From Candidatus Brockarchaeota archaeon (GTDB lineage Archaea; Thermoproteota; EX4484-205; DTQO01): 13,672 nucleotides of DNA. Location: contig JAFNJA010000046.1 of assembly GCA_017601265.1 (NCBI GenBank), positions 1 to 13,672 on the forward strand, given 5' to 3'. The notes beneath the pieces are model-generated. The model was not told the origin of the DNA, ran no database searches, and saw nothing but the letters and a program-made list of their open reading frames with translations. Positions 6,210-13,672 of this stretch are shown one piece after another (within the stretch, counting starts at the first letter, position 1; each line of letters starts with the position of its first letter). The position numbers were made by a program, and so were the translations under genes.

Positions 6210-6542
6210 CTACCGGCCCCTCCGCCTCTTGGCGGTCTCCCTCTCAACCTGGCCCAAGATCGTCGACTCTCCTGGCGACCTTATGCCCATTACCGCGACC
6301 GGGTGGTTCCTGTTGCTTATCCTTCCAAGCTGCACGCTGCTCTTGCCGTAAACTATTAACGGGATTTCGCCGAAAGCGCAAACCTCCTTCAGCCTCTCAA
6401 GCTCGACTCCCCCGTAGTTCGAAGCGACCACGACCGCCTTGACCCTGCCGTTCGCGGCGGCCGAGAGCACGGTTTTGCTCCCGAACAGGACCGTCCCGGT
6501 CTTGATGGCCAGGGCTATCTGGCTCTCAAGGTCCGAGCTCAC
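6210..6542 (-). CDS. rpl30e: 50S ribosomal protein L30e
   Basis: L30e belongs to the L7Ae/L30e/S12e family of kink-turn RNA binders and commonly follows the RNA polymerase large-subunit genes in archaea. The protein shows AIKTGTVLFGSKTVLSA, KAVVVASNYGG, ERLKEVC, IPLIVYGKSSVQLGRI and a basic C-terminus (KRRRGR). I choose GTG 6542 (110 residues, SSDLESQIALAIKTG), which gives the family's usual N-terminus and has the purine-rich GGGAGGGAAAGAGGGCG before it. The frame is open back to a TTG at 6581, but that would add 13 polar residues and a longer overlap. With the GTG start it overlaps the end of rpoA by 17 bases, suggesting coupled translation. Unlike in many archaea, nusA does not follow it. 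Confidence 0.92.
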   Translation of the reverse strand: MSSDLESQIALAIKTGTVLFGSKTVLSAAANGRVKAVVVASNYGGVELERLKEVCAFGEIPLIVYGKSSVQLGRISNRNHPVAVMGIRSPGESTILGQVERETAKRRRGR

Positions 6543-9500
6543 CGCCCTCTTTCCCTCCCTTTTCGTTCTGTCCGTTGGCAACGAAGTTCATGTAGAGTTC
6601 GACCAAACCCGTTCCTATCGCGACCTCCTCCCCAACCAAGACCCTTTCCGTCATGCCCTGGAGCTTGTCAACCTCTCCTCCGTAAGCTCCGTTTATGAGC
6701 ACCGGGATGGTGCGCTCGAACGCGGCCCTTGCTAGGATGCTCGCTTTCTCGCCGCTTATGCCGTGGCGCCCTATCTGCCTGACGTAGCCCGTGTGCGTCA
6801 TCGCAGACGCGACGAGCATTATGTGCCTGATGTCTACGTCTAGGCCGTTGTCGGTGAGTATGTTCACGATCTCGTCGATTATGGCCGCCCTCGCGGCCTC
6901 GATGCCCAGCACTTCCGCGACCTCGTGTATGTTGTTGGTCGTGGTCCTTGTCGGATCGACTCCGGGGATCGAGAGGATTTCGGAGAAATTCGATCCGTCG
7001 GTGAAGATCACCCACTCGTTCCCCCTTTGGCTGACCGTCACCCTGTTTATGCCCGAAAGGCCCGAGATCGGGGTCTTCCCTACCTTCTGCGCTATCTTGA
7101 CGAGTTCGGACGAGAGCTTGGCCCCTTGGGCGGAGCTTGCGCCCTTGTGCGCTATCCTTATCGAGTTCTTGCCCGCCAGCTCGTACTTGTAGCCGGACGT
7201 TTCGATCGTTTTCAGGATCGACTCGAGCTTGACTTCGCGGTCCTTCATCTTGGCCTCGTTCGGCGCGACGACGATGGAGTCGGTCGTGAAGTCTGCCGAC
7301 ACCGAAGCGACGTCCGATATCGTGGTGTAAACCAGCTTCTTGGCCAGCGTCGCGGCGGCTTGCCTGGAGGTGGAGTGCTTCTTGTCGAGGTATATGGTCA
7401 TCATCGGCGTTTTCGCCGTCTTCCTTGCGTCCAAGATCTCGATCAGGCGGGGCAAACCGAGCGTCACGTCCATCTCCTTGACGCCGGCGTAGTGGAAGGT
7501 CCTGAGCGTCATCTGGGTACCCGGCTCGCCGATCGATTGGGCGGCCACTATGCCCACCGCTTCGCCTGGCTCGACGATCGCCTTCTTGTATTCGCTGACG
7601 ATGCTCTTCATGGCCGCGTCGATGTATTTTGCCGGAACCTTGTGCTTCTCCAGCGCCTTCTCGGATTCCGCCAGAAGCTTTGGAGGCAGGGACTTGCTCC
7701 TCGACTTTATCTTCAGCTTTATGACCTCTTTGGAGGCGGGCGGCCCCGGCTCCATGGAGAGCTTGAGCCGCTCCACCAGCCTGTCGACGTTCACGCCCTT
7801 GCCGTGGTCGCTTTTGGCCGGATCCACGCCGTCGTCGCCGTACTTGAACTCCAAGATGTTGCCTTGCGGGTCCCTGACCGTGTAGTCGTACTCGACCCTG
7901 AGCGACTCGAGGGCGTTGATGAGCCTCCTCTGCAAGTAGCCGCTCTGCTGGGTCCTGACCGCCGTGTCGACCAGCCCTTCCCTCCCGCCCATCGCGTGGT
8001 AGAAGAATTCGGTCGGTTTCAACCCGGTCAGGAAGTTTGCCGATATGAAACCCCTGGCGGGCGGGCTTATGTCGCCGGGCTTGAAGTGCGGCAGCGCCCT
8101 CTCGAAGTATCCCCTGTGTATCCTTTGCCCGCGCACGTGCTGCTGCCCGAGGCACGCGACCATGTGGCCTATGTTCAGCTCCGACCCCCTGGCTCCGGTC
8201 CGCGTCATCACCGCGCCGCTGTTTTCGAGCCCGAGGTACCTCGAAGCTATGTTTCCGGCCTTCGTCCTGACGTCGGAGAGGACGTCCATTATGTAAGCTT
8301 CCAAGCTCGCTTCAGGCGACAACCCCCTTACCCTTTCCAGGACGCCCGACTTGTAATCGTTTATGATCTTCGCGACCTGCTCGTCCACCGAGTTCACTAC
8401 GGCGCTTATCCTCTCCCTCTTGTCCTCGGGGAGGAGGAGGTCTCCGAAAGAGTACGTGAACCCGCGCAGCTGTATGAAGGCGCTCACCATCTTGATGACC
8501 GAGACGAGGAATTCCTGCCCCACCTTCGCCCCGTAATCCCTTATCACCCTGTGGAGGAGAGTTTCGGATTTCTCCGCCCCTATCGAGGCCTGGTCGATGA
8601 CGCCGGAGACGAGCTTCCCCTTCTTTATCACCACGTACGCGTCGTGTTGGCATTCCTCCTCCTTGCACTTGTCGCACTTGTGGCAAACGCTCGCCCTCGT
8701 CACGAAGTTGAACTCTTTGGGCAGGAGCATGCTGAAGGCCTGTTTTCCAGACCAGAGCGGCTCCGGATCCTGTACCTTTGGCTTCGGCAGCTCCCCGGTT
8801 ATTCCGGCGGCGTAAAGGATTGTGCAAAGCTCGGACTTGTTGAGCAGCGTTTCCTCCCTCGTGAGGAGGTAGGCCGCGGTTATGAAGTCCCTTATGGCCC
8901 CTATTATCGGTCCTCCGTACCTTGGAGAGAGGAAGTGGCTCTGGACCTCCAAGAGTATAGTCGCCTCGGTGGAAGCTTCCATGCTCTGCGGCACGTGCAG
9001 GTTCATCTCGTCCCCGTCGAAGTCGGCGTTGTAAGGCGGGCAGACGCTCGGGTTCAGCCTGAATGTCCTGTAAGGCAGGACCTTGACCCTGTGGCCGAGT
9101 ATCGATATCCTGTGCAAGGAGGGTTGCCTGTTGAAGATGACAACGTCGCCGTCGGTCAGGTGCCTTTCGACCACGTACCCTATGTCGAGGGATTCGGCCA
9201 GCTTTTCCCGGTCCACGACGTAGTCGAGCCTTATCCTCGCGTTGTCGGGCCTGATCAGGTAGAGGGCCCCGGGGTGCTTCGAGGGGCCGTTCTTGACCAG
9301 TTCCTTCAACCACTCCTTGTTCCACTCCGTCACCCTTTCCGGAACCGTCAACTTGGTCGCGACCTCGATTGGTATTCCGACTTCGTCCACGGCGATGTTC
9401 GGGTCCGGCGAGATGACGGTGCGCGAGGAAAAGTCGACCCTCTTGCCTGAGAGGTTGCTTCTGAACCTCCCCTCCTTCCCTTTGAGCCTCTGGGACAGCG

Positions 9501-10404
9501 TCTTGAGGGTCTTGCCCGTCCTGTGCTTCGATGGCGGGACGCCGCTCGCTTCGTTGTCGAAGTAGGTTGTGACGTGGTACTGGAGGAGGTCTGCGTGGTC
9601 TTGGACTATCAGCGGAGACGCGCCGCTCTCCAAGTACTCCCTGACCCTCCTTGCCGTCCTGACTATGTCGACGAGCTTGTGGGTCAGGTCGTCCTCCGAC
9701 CTTTCGCCGCTCTCGAGGGTTATCGAGGGCCGGACGAATACCGGAGGGACGGGTATTACTTGCAGCACCATCCATTCCGGTCGGGCAACCTTGGGGTCGA
9801 GGCCGAGGAGGGCGCAGTCCTCGTCGGATATCCTCTCCAGCCTCTCCCTGATCATCCCGGGCGTCAGCTTCGTGGCGACGCCGTCGGGGGACGCTTCGTT
9901 GTAACTTGTCGGGTGGGTGAACTGTATGATGAACTGGTCCGCGCCGCAGTGGGGGCACCTGGACATCTTCTTCGCGTCCCTCAATATCTGGGTGTAGAAG
10001 CGCTTCGGAATCTCGCCCAGCTCCTCCAGGGCTTGCGCCATCGACTTGTTGTATTCCGCTATCTTCTGGTCCGAAAGCAGTATCCTTCCGCAGCTCCTGC
10101 AGGTTGCGGAGAGCAGTTGGTGGATCGTCTTCGCGAAGCCGACGTGGATCACGGGCACGGGCAGTTCGATGTGGCCGAAGTGCCCTGGGCAGTTTTGGGC
10201 GGTGTTGCCGCACGTCTTGCACCTTTGCCTCGGCTCGATCGTGCCTAGCCTCAGGTCCATCACGCCGGCGCTTATCGGCAGGCCGTCCTCGTCGTAGGTT
10301 TCTTCGGACACGATTTCGACGACCGACATCTTCCTTATCTCGCTGGGCGAGAGCATGCCGAACTTCAGGGAATCGATGAACTTGAAGTCCGTTGGCTGGC
10401 TCAT
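6526..10404 (-). CDS. rpoA: DNA-directed RNA polymerase subunit A, undivided (A' and A'' fused)
   Basis: The 1292-residue largest catalytic subunit. The N-terminal clamp has zinc sites C62/C65/C72/H75 and C102/C105/C150/C153. The active-site motif NADFDGD is at 459-465, with D461, D463 and D465 expected to hold the catalytic magnesium. FNRQPSLHR (424-432) is conserved nearby. The bridge-helix region spans about 795-835 (GLKPTEFFYHAMGGREGL), and the trigger-loop segment EPGTQMTLRTFHYAG is at 960-974. Most archaea break the gene between these, near residues 880-905 (nt about 7690-7765); here the frame runs straight through with no stop. A Cys cluster C574/C577/C580/C585 with H587 may be another metal site. 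After the usual end (VELYMN, about 1268-1273) a 19-residue Gly/Glu-rich tail overlaps the start of rpl30e. ATG 10404 directly abuts the rpoB TAG, with GGAG eight bases ahead. Confidence 0.98.
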   Translation of the reverse strand: MSQPTDFKFIDSLKFGMLSPSEIRKMSVVEIVSEETYDEDGLPISAGVMDLRLGTIEPRQRCKTCGNTAQNCPGHFGHIELPVPVIHVGFAKTIHQLLSATCRSCGRILLSDQKIAEYNKSMAQALEELGEIPKRFYTQILRDAKKMSRCPHCGADQFIIQFTHPTSYNEASPDGVATKLTPGMIRERLERISDEDCALLGLDPKVARPEWMVLQVIPVPPVFVRPSITLESGERSEDDLTHKLVDIVRTARRVREYLESGASPLIVQDHADLLQYHVTTYFDNEASGVPPSKHRTGKTLKTLSQRLKGKEGRFRSNLSGKRVDFSSRTVISPDPNIAVDEVGIPIEVATKLTVPERVTEWNKEWLKELVKNGPSKHPGALYLIRPDNARIRLDYVVDREKLAESLDIGYVVERHLTDGDVVIFNRQPSLHRISILGHRVKVLPYRTFRLNPSVCPPYNADFDGDEMNLHVPQSMEASTEATILLEVQSHFLSPRYGGPIIGAIRDFITAAYLLTREETLLNKSELCTILYAAGITGELPKPKVQDPEPLWSGKQAFSMLLPKEFNFVTRASVCHKCDKCKEEECQHDAYVVIKKGKLVSGVIDQASIGAEKSETLLHRVIRDYGAKVGQEFLVSVIKMVSAFIQLRGFTYSFGDLLLPEDKRERISAVVNSVDEQVAKIINDYKSGVLERVRGLSPEASLEAYIMDVLSDVRTKAGNIASRYLGLENSGAVMTRTGARGSELNIGHMVACLGQQHVRGQRIHRGYFERALPHFKPGDISPPARGFISANFLTGLKPTEFFYHAMGGREGLVDTAVRTQQSGYLQRRLINALESLRVEYDYTVRDPQGNILEFKYGDDGVDPAKSDHGKGVNVDRLVERLKLSMEPGPPASKEVIKLKIKSRSKSLPPKLLAESEKALEKHKVPAKYIDAAMKSIVSEYKKAIVEPGEAVGIVAAQSIGEPGTQMTLRTFHYAGVKEMDVTLGLPRLIEILDARKTAKTPMMTIYLDKKHSTSRQAAATLAKKLVYTTISDVASVSADFTTDSIVVAPNEAKMKDREVKLESILKTIETSGYKYELAGKNSIRIAHKGASSAQGAKLSSELVKIAQKVGKTPISGLSGINRVTVSQRGNEWVIFTDGSNFSEILSIPGVDPTRTTTNNIHEVAEVLGIEAARAAIIDEIVNILTDNGLDVDIRHIMLVASAMTHTGYVRQIGRHGISGEKASILARAAFERTIPVLINGAYGGEVDKLQGMTERVLVGEEVAIGTGLVELYMNFVANGQNEKGGKEGGELGP

Positions 10405-13400
10405 CTAAACCCTCTCCTTCAAGACTAGCCTGGGGGCGAAACACATGCTCGTGAGCTCCTGGAGCAGAAGCTTGAAGGCGTACGACATCTGCACCGGGGT
10501 TATGACTGCCTTCTTTTCGCAGATCCTGCAGACGTATTTGCGCTGCTTGCTGTCGAAGTAAGCTATGTATCCGCAGTTCTCGCAGACATATATAACCGCC
10601 TTGTCCGATTCCTCCAACAGCCGGTCTTGGAGGAGCCTCGCGGCCCCGTGCCCCACGAGGCAGTCGCGTTCCATCTCCCCGAACCGCAAGCCTCCGCCAC
10701 GCGCCCTGCCCTCAGTGGGCTGCCTCGTCAGGAGTTGGACCTGCCCCCTCGCCCTGGCGTGTATCTTGTCCTTCACCATGTGGTGGAGCCTCTGGTAATA
10801 CACGATGCCCACGAAAACCTGGGCCTCGAGCGGTTCGCCCGTGATCCCGTTGAACATGACCTCGTTTCCCGAGGGCATGAATCCGTAATCGAGGAGGATT
10901 TTCCTGATCTCCTCCTCGCTCGTGTGCGCGAACGGCGTCCCGGAAACCTGCCTTCCGCTGGCGGCTGCGGCTTTCCCAGCCAGGGACTCCAGGAAGTGGC
11001 CGACCGTCATCCTCGACGGTATGGCGTGCGGGTTGATTATGGCGTCGGGAACGAGGCCCGTCTCGGTGAAGGGCAGGTCCTCCTGGGGGACGAGCATGCC
11101 GACGACGCCTTTCTGTCCGTGCCTCGAGGCGAACTTGTCGCCCACCTCCGGTATCCTGGTGTCCCTGACCTTGACCTTGACGAGCTTGTTCATGTCGCGC
11201 GTCTCGGTCACGATGACGCTGTCCACGATTCCGTCCTCGGACCCGGAAACCGCGATCGACGTGTCCCTCCTAGTAGGCCCCTTGACTCCGATCTCCTTGT
11301 ACTCTTCCAAAAACCTCGGGGGGCTAGTCCTGCCTATCAGGACGTCGCCGGAATTGACGGCGGTTTCGGGCGATACCAGGCCGTCGCTCTCGAGGTACCT
11401 GTAGTACTCCTCGCTCCTGTACCCCTTTGAGGAGGAGTCGGGGATCTCGATCTTGTCCCACTCGCCCACGGCGTAAAGCCTGGCTTCCGCCTCGTAGATC
11501 CTGTAGGTTGTCGACCTGGCCAACCCCCTTTCGACCGACGCCTTGTTCAGAACCAGCGCGTCCTCCATGTTGTACGGGTGGGAGAGCACCGCGACTACGA
11601 AGTTCTGCCCTATCGGCCTGTCGTCTAGCCCGACGACCTTGAAAACGTCCGTCTTCGTCAACGGTTTCTGGGGCGTGATGAGCATGTGGGACCTCGAGCT
11701 GACGTTCATCTTGATGTTCGACATCGGGTAACCCAGGGCCTGCTTCGCCATCGCCGCCTCGTAGGAGTTCCTGGGAGAGTGGTTGTGTTCCGCGAATGGT
11801 ATTATCGACGTCGTCACGCTGAGGATGGCGTAAGGGGTTATCTCCAAGTGCGTGGTGTCCGGCTTGATCTCCTTCACGTCGGTGGCGACGAGCACGTTCT
11901 CCTCTTCCTCGGCGTCGAGCAGCTCTATGATACCGTTGTTGACCAGCTCGTTCCACGAGAGCTCTCCCGACTGCAGTTTCTTGATCTCCTCCGTGCCGAG
12001 GGTCGGCACCCCGTCCTCGACCCTTATCAGGGGCCTCCTGACCCTCCCGGCGTCGCAGTTGACGCGGACCTCCTTTATCACGTATTTTCCGTAGTTGTAG
12101 ACGTATCGGACTATGTTGACGTTCGGGTGGACCTTGCCCCTCCTCCTCAACCTCCTCACCTCCGACACCAGGGCTTCGTCCGCGGGGGAGAAGCCGAGAA
12201 GCGTCCCGTCGAGGAACACCTTCGCCGCTTCGCGCTTCAGCTCGGGAGGCGCTTGGTCGAAAGGAACGACGCCGAGCGTGAAGAGGATCTTCTTCACCTC
12301 TTCCGAGTCAGCCGTGGTCGAGATTACGGCGCCGAGGCTCAGGTTCTTGACGAGGCCGCAGTTGCTACCCTCCGGCGTCTCGTTCGGATCTATCCTTCCC
12401 CAGTGCGTTGAGTGCAGGTCTCTCGCCTCGAAGTTTGGTTGGCTCCTGCTGAGCGGAGACTGGATCCTGCGCAAGTGGCTCAGCATCGAAAGGTAGTTGG
12501 TCCTGTCGAGCAGCTGGGTTATGCCCACGATGTTCCTGCCCCAATTCCCGGTCGAGATCGCGTGGGTTATCCTGTCCGTCACTATGCTCGTCGTGACTAT
12601 TCCAGCCAGGGACTTTACGTACCCCCTCCTGAAAGTCGTCTTCTCGAGTTGGTACCTTATGTCCGCGACCATTTTCCTGAAAGCCGTCCTGAAAAGCTCG
12701 GCCAATAGGGGGCCCGCCAACCTCACGCGCTTGTTCCCGTAATGGTCCTTGTCGTCAGCGCTCCTCCATCCCAGCTTCAGGGAGAGGACCCTGTTCGCCA
12801 TCTCGCACAGGAAGACGGCTTTGGTCCTTCGCGCGGCCGGAGTCTTGTCGAGGTGGGGGAGCAGGACCCTGTCCAGGAGGGATTCCGCTTTCCTTTTCCT
12901 TATGGGTTCGGCCTGCCCGTGGGCCGCCCTGTTCCCTATGTAAAGTATCGCGTCTTCGCGGGTGTAGATCCCTTCCGCCTCGTCGAAAGACGCCACGAGG
13001 AGCTCCTGGATCTCCGGGTAAGGCGAGACGGTTTCGGCTATTTCCTTGTCCGACTCCATCCCCAAAGCCTTAAGCATCACCACGAAGGGTATCTCGGTAG
13101 CGACTCCCGGGAGGTAAACCCGAAGCGCCTCGTTCCTGCCCCTCAGCCGGACCTCGACCCTCGTCCTGTAGCCGACGGTCGACGAGAAGACCTTCGAGAC
13201 GTAGAGTTTGTAGGAGCCGACGTCCTTGTCGTCCGTGATGATCCTGTTCGGAGCCAGGTCCTCGAGCCCGACGATAACCCGCTCGGAACCGTTGATGATG
13301 AAATACCCGCCCGGATCAAGGGGGTCTTCGCCCTTTGCCGCCAACTCTTGCGGGGAAGATTGGGAAAGGTTGCAGATATTCGACTTCAACATGACCGGAA

Positions 13401-13672
13401 GGTCTCCAATGTGGACCTTCTCCGGCGGGTGCACCCTTCCTTCCCTCACCTCGCTCATCTCGAGGTACACGGGCGCGGAATAGCTCAGGTTCCTCAGCCT
13501 CGCCTCCAAGGGGTAGATGACGTGCGGCGCCCCGCTCGACTCTATGACCCTCGGCTGGCCGATCGAAACCTTTCCGAGCCGTATGGAGTATTGGGTCTCC
13601 GGAAGCGTTATGTTGATCTCCTTGAGCTCGTCGATTATCTTCTGCAGCCCCTGTTCGACGAATTCGTTGTAA
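10405..13672 (-). CDS. rpoB: DNA-directed RNA polymerase subunit B, undivided, 5'-partial
   Basis: The second-largest subunit, which completes the active-site cleft. The first in-frame start-like codon in the window (TTG 13509) is internal: upstream the frame reads YNEFVEQGLQKIIDEL and SIRLGKVSIGQPRVIE, the family N-terminus, so the true start lies beyond the right edge. About 1088 residues are present. Counting from 13509, ETPEGSNCGLVKNL is at 377-390, PYNMEDALVLNKASVERG at 645-662, GDKFASRHGQKGVVG at 790-804, GRARGGGLRFGEMERD at 934-949, and a zinc site C976/C979...C994/C997 lies near the end. The gene is not split into B' and B'' as in many methanogens. The segment before YNMED is SHP, where I expect an S-Y-x-G-like stretch; this may be lineage-specific. 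The stop TAG at 10405 is followed at once by the rpoA ATG. Confidence 0.98.
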   Translation of the reverse strand, partial: YNEFVEQGLQKIIDELKEINITLPETQYSIRLGKVSIGQPRVIESSGAPHVIYPLEARLRNLSYSAPVYLEMSEVREGRVHPPEKVHIGDLPVMLKSNICNLSQSSPQELAAKGEDPLDPGGYFIINGSERVIVGLEDLAPNRIITDDKDVGSYKLYVSKVFSSTVGYRTRVEVRLRGRNEALRVYLPGVATEIPFVVMLKALGMESDKEIAETVSPYPEIQELLVASFDEAEGIYTREDAILYIGNRAAHGQAEPIRKRKAESLLDRVLLPHLDKTPAARRTKAVFLCEMANRVLSLKLGWRSADDKDHYGNKRVRLAGPLLAELFRTAFRKMVADIRYQLEKTTFRRGYVKSLAGIVTTSIVTDRITHAISTGNWGRNIVGITQLLDRTNYLSMLSHLRRIQSPLSRSQPNFEARDLHSTHWGRIDPNETPEGSNCGLVKNLSLGAVISTTADSEEVKKILFTLGVVPFDQAPPELKREAAKVFLDGTLLGFSPADEALVSEVRRLRRRGKVHPNVNIVRYVYNYGKYVIKEVRVNCDAGRVRRPLIRVEDGVPTLGTEEIKKLQSGELSWNELVNNGIIELLDAEEEENVLVATDVKEIKPDTTHLEITPYAILSVTTSIIPFAEHNHSPRNSYEAAMAKQALGYPMSNIKMNVSSRSHMLITPQKPLTKTDVFKVVGLDDRPIGQNFVVAVLSHPYNMEDALVLNKASVERGLARSTTYRIYEAEARLYAVGEWDKIEIPDSSSKGYRSEEYYRYLESDGLVSPETAVNSGDVLIGRTSPPRFLEEYKEIGVKGPTRRDTSIAVSGSEDGIVDSVIVTETRDMNKLVKVKVRDTRIPEVGDKFASRHGQKGVVGMLVPQEDLPFTETGLVPDAIINPHAIPSRMTVGHFLESLAGKAAAASGRQVSGTPFAHTSEEEIRKILLDYGFMPSGNEVMFNGITGEPLEAQVFVGIVYYQRLHHMVKDKIHARARGQVQLLTRQPTEGRARGGGLRFGEMERDCLVGHGAARLLQDRLLEESDKAVIYVCENCGYIAYFDSKQRKYVCRICEKKAVITPVQMSYAFKLLLQELTSMCFAPRLVLKERV

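Noticed and set aside
6925..9450. 841-codon open frame on the plus strand opposite rpoA
   Set aside because: It is read in the phase whose stops require TTA, CTA or TCA codons in rpoA, which are rare in this GC-rich gene. It has no promoter and no recognisable family, and rpoA is unquestionably the real gene.
8312..10444. 710-codon open frame on the minus strand overlapping rpoA in another frame
   Set aside because: It is a same-strand shadow frame, dominated by Arg, Pro and Gly, inside a gene with complete family motifs.

Overview
The window looks archaeal, probably from the TACK branch and most simply Thaumarchaeota or a Caldiarchaeum-type (Aigarchaeota) relative. RNA polymerase subunits B and A, L30e, S12, S7 and the short KH-only NusA are all archaeal in type. 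Subunit A is one continuous gene instead of the rpoA1/rpoA2 (A'/A'') pair found in most archaea. Upstream regions carry BRE/TATA-type promoters with short leaders. The DNA is GC-rich and starts are often GTG. The lineage call is inference from gene architecture; no tree could be built here.

Layout from left to right. Positions 1-1067 (+) hold the 3' part of a cation diffusion facilitator (CDF) metal transporter with two tandem C-terminal metal-binding domains. Positions 1246-2382 (+) hold a major facilitator superfamily (MFS) transporter. Positions 3464-2047 (-) hold rps12 followed by rps7; the rps7 frame has no stop at its usual end and stays open into the antisense of the MFS gene. Positions 3697-4149 (+) hold nusA, divergent from rps12, with two dyad symmetries between the two promoters. 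Positions 5475-4408 (-) hold a GalT/HIT-like nucleotidyltransferase, and 5670-6167 (+) a small SAM-dependent methyltransferase transcribed divergently from it. Positions 13672-6210 (-) hold the rpoB-rpoA-rpl30e operon; the 5' end of rpoB lies beyond the window.

In many archaea rpoB-rpoA-rpl30e-nusA-rps12-rps7 is a co-directional block for transcription and translation. Here the same genes lie close together, but nusA is inverted and the GalT-like and methyltransferase genes sit between rpl30e and nusA. rps12-rps7 therefore have their own promoter, facing away from nusA. The polymerase operon is tightly packed: the rpoB stop abuts the rpoA start, and rpoA overlaps rpl30e. I see no CRISPR array, insertion sequence, tRNA or rRNA. 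The most unusual points are the open-ended S7 gene, the inverted nusA with its palindromic intergenic region, the fused RpoA, and the duplicated sensor domain plus altered metal site in the CDF transporter.
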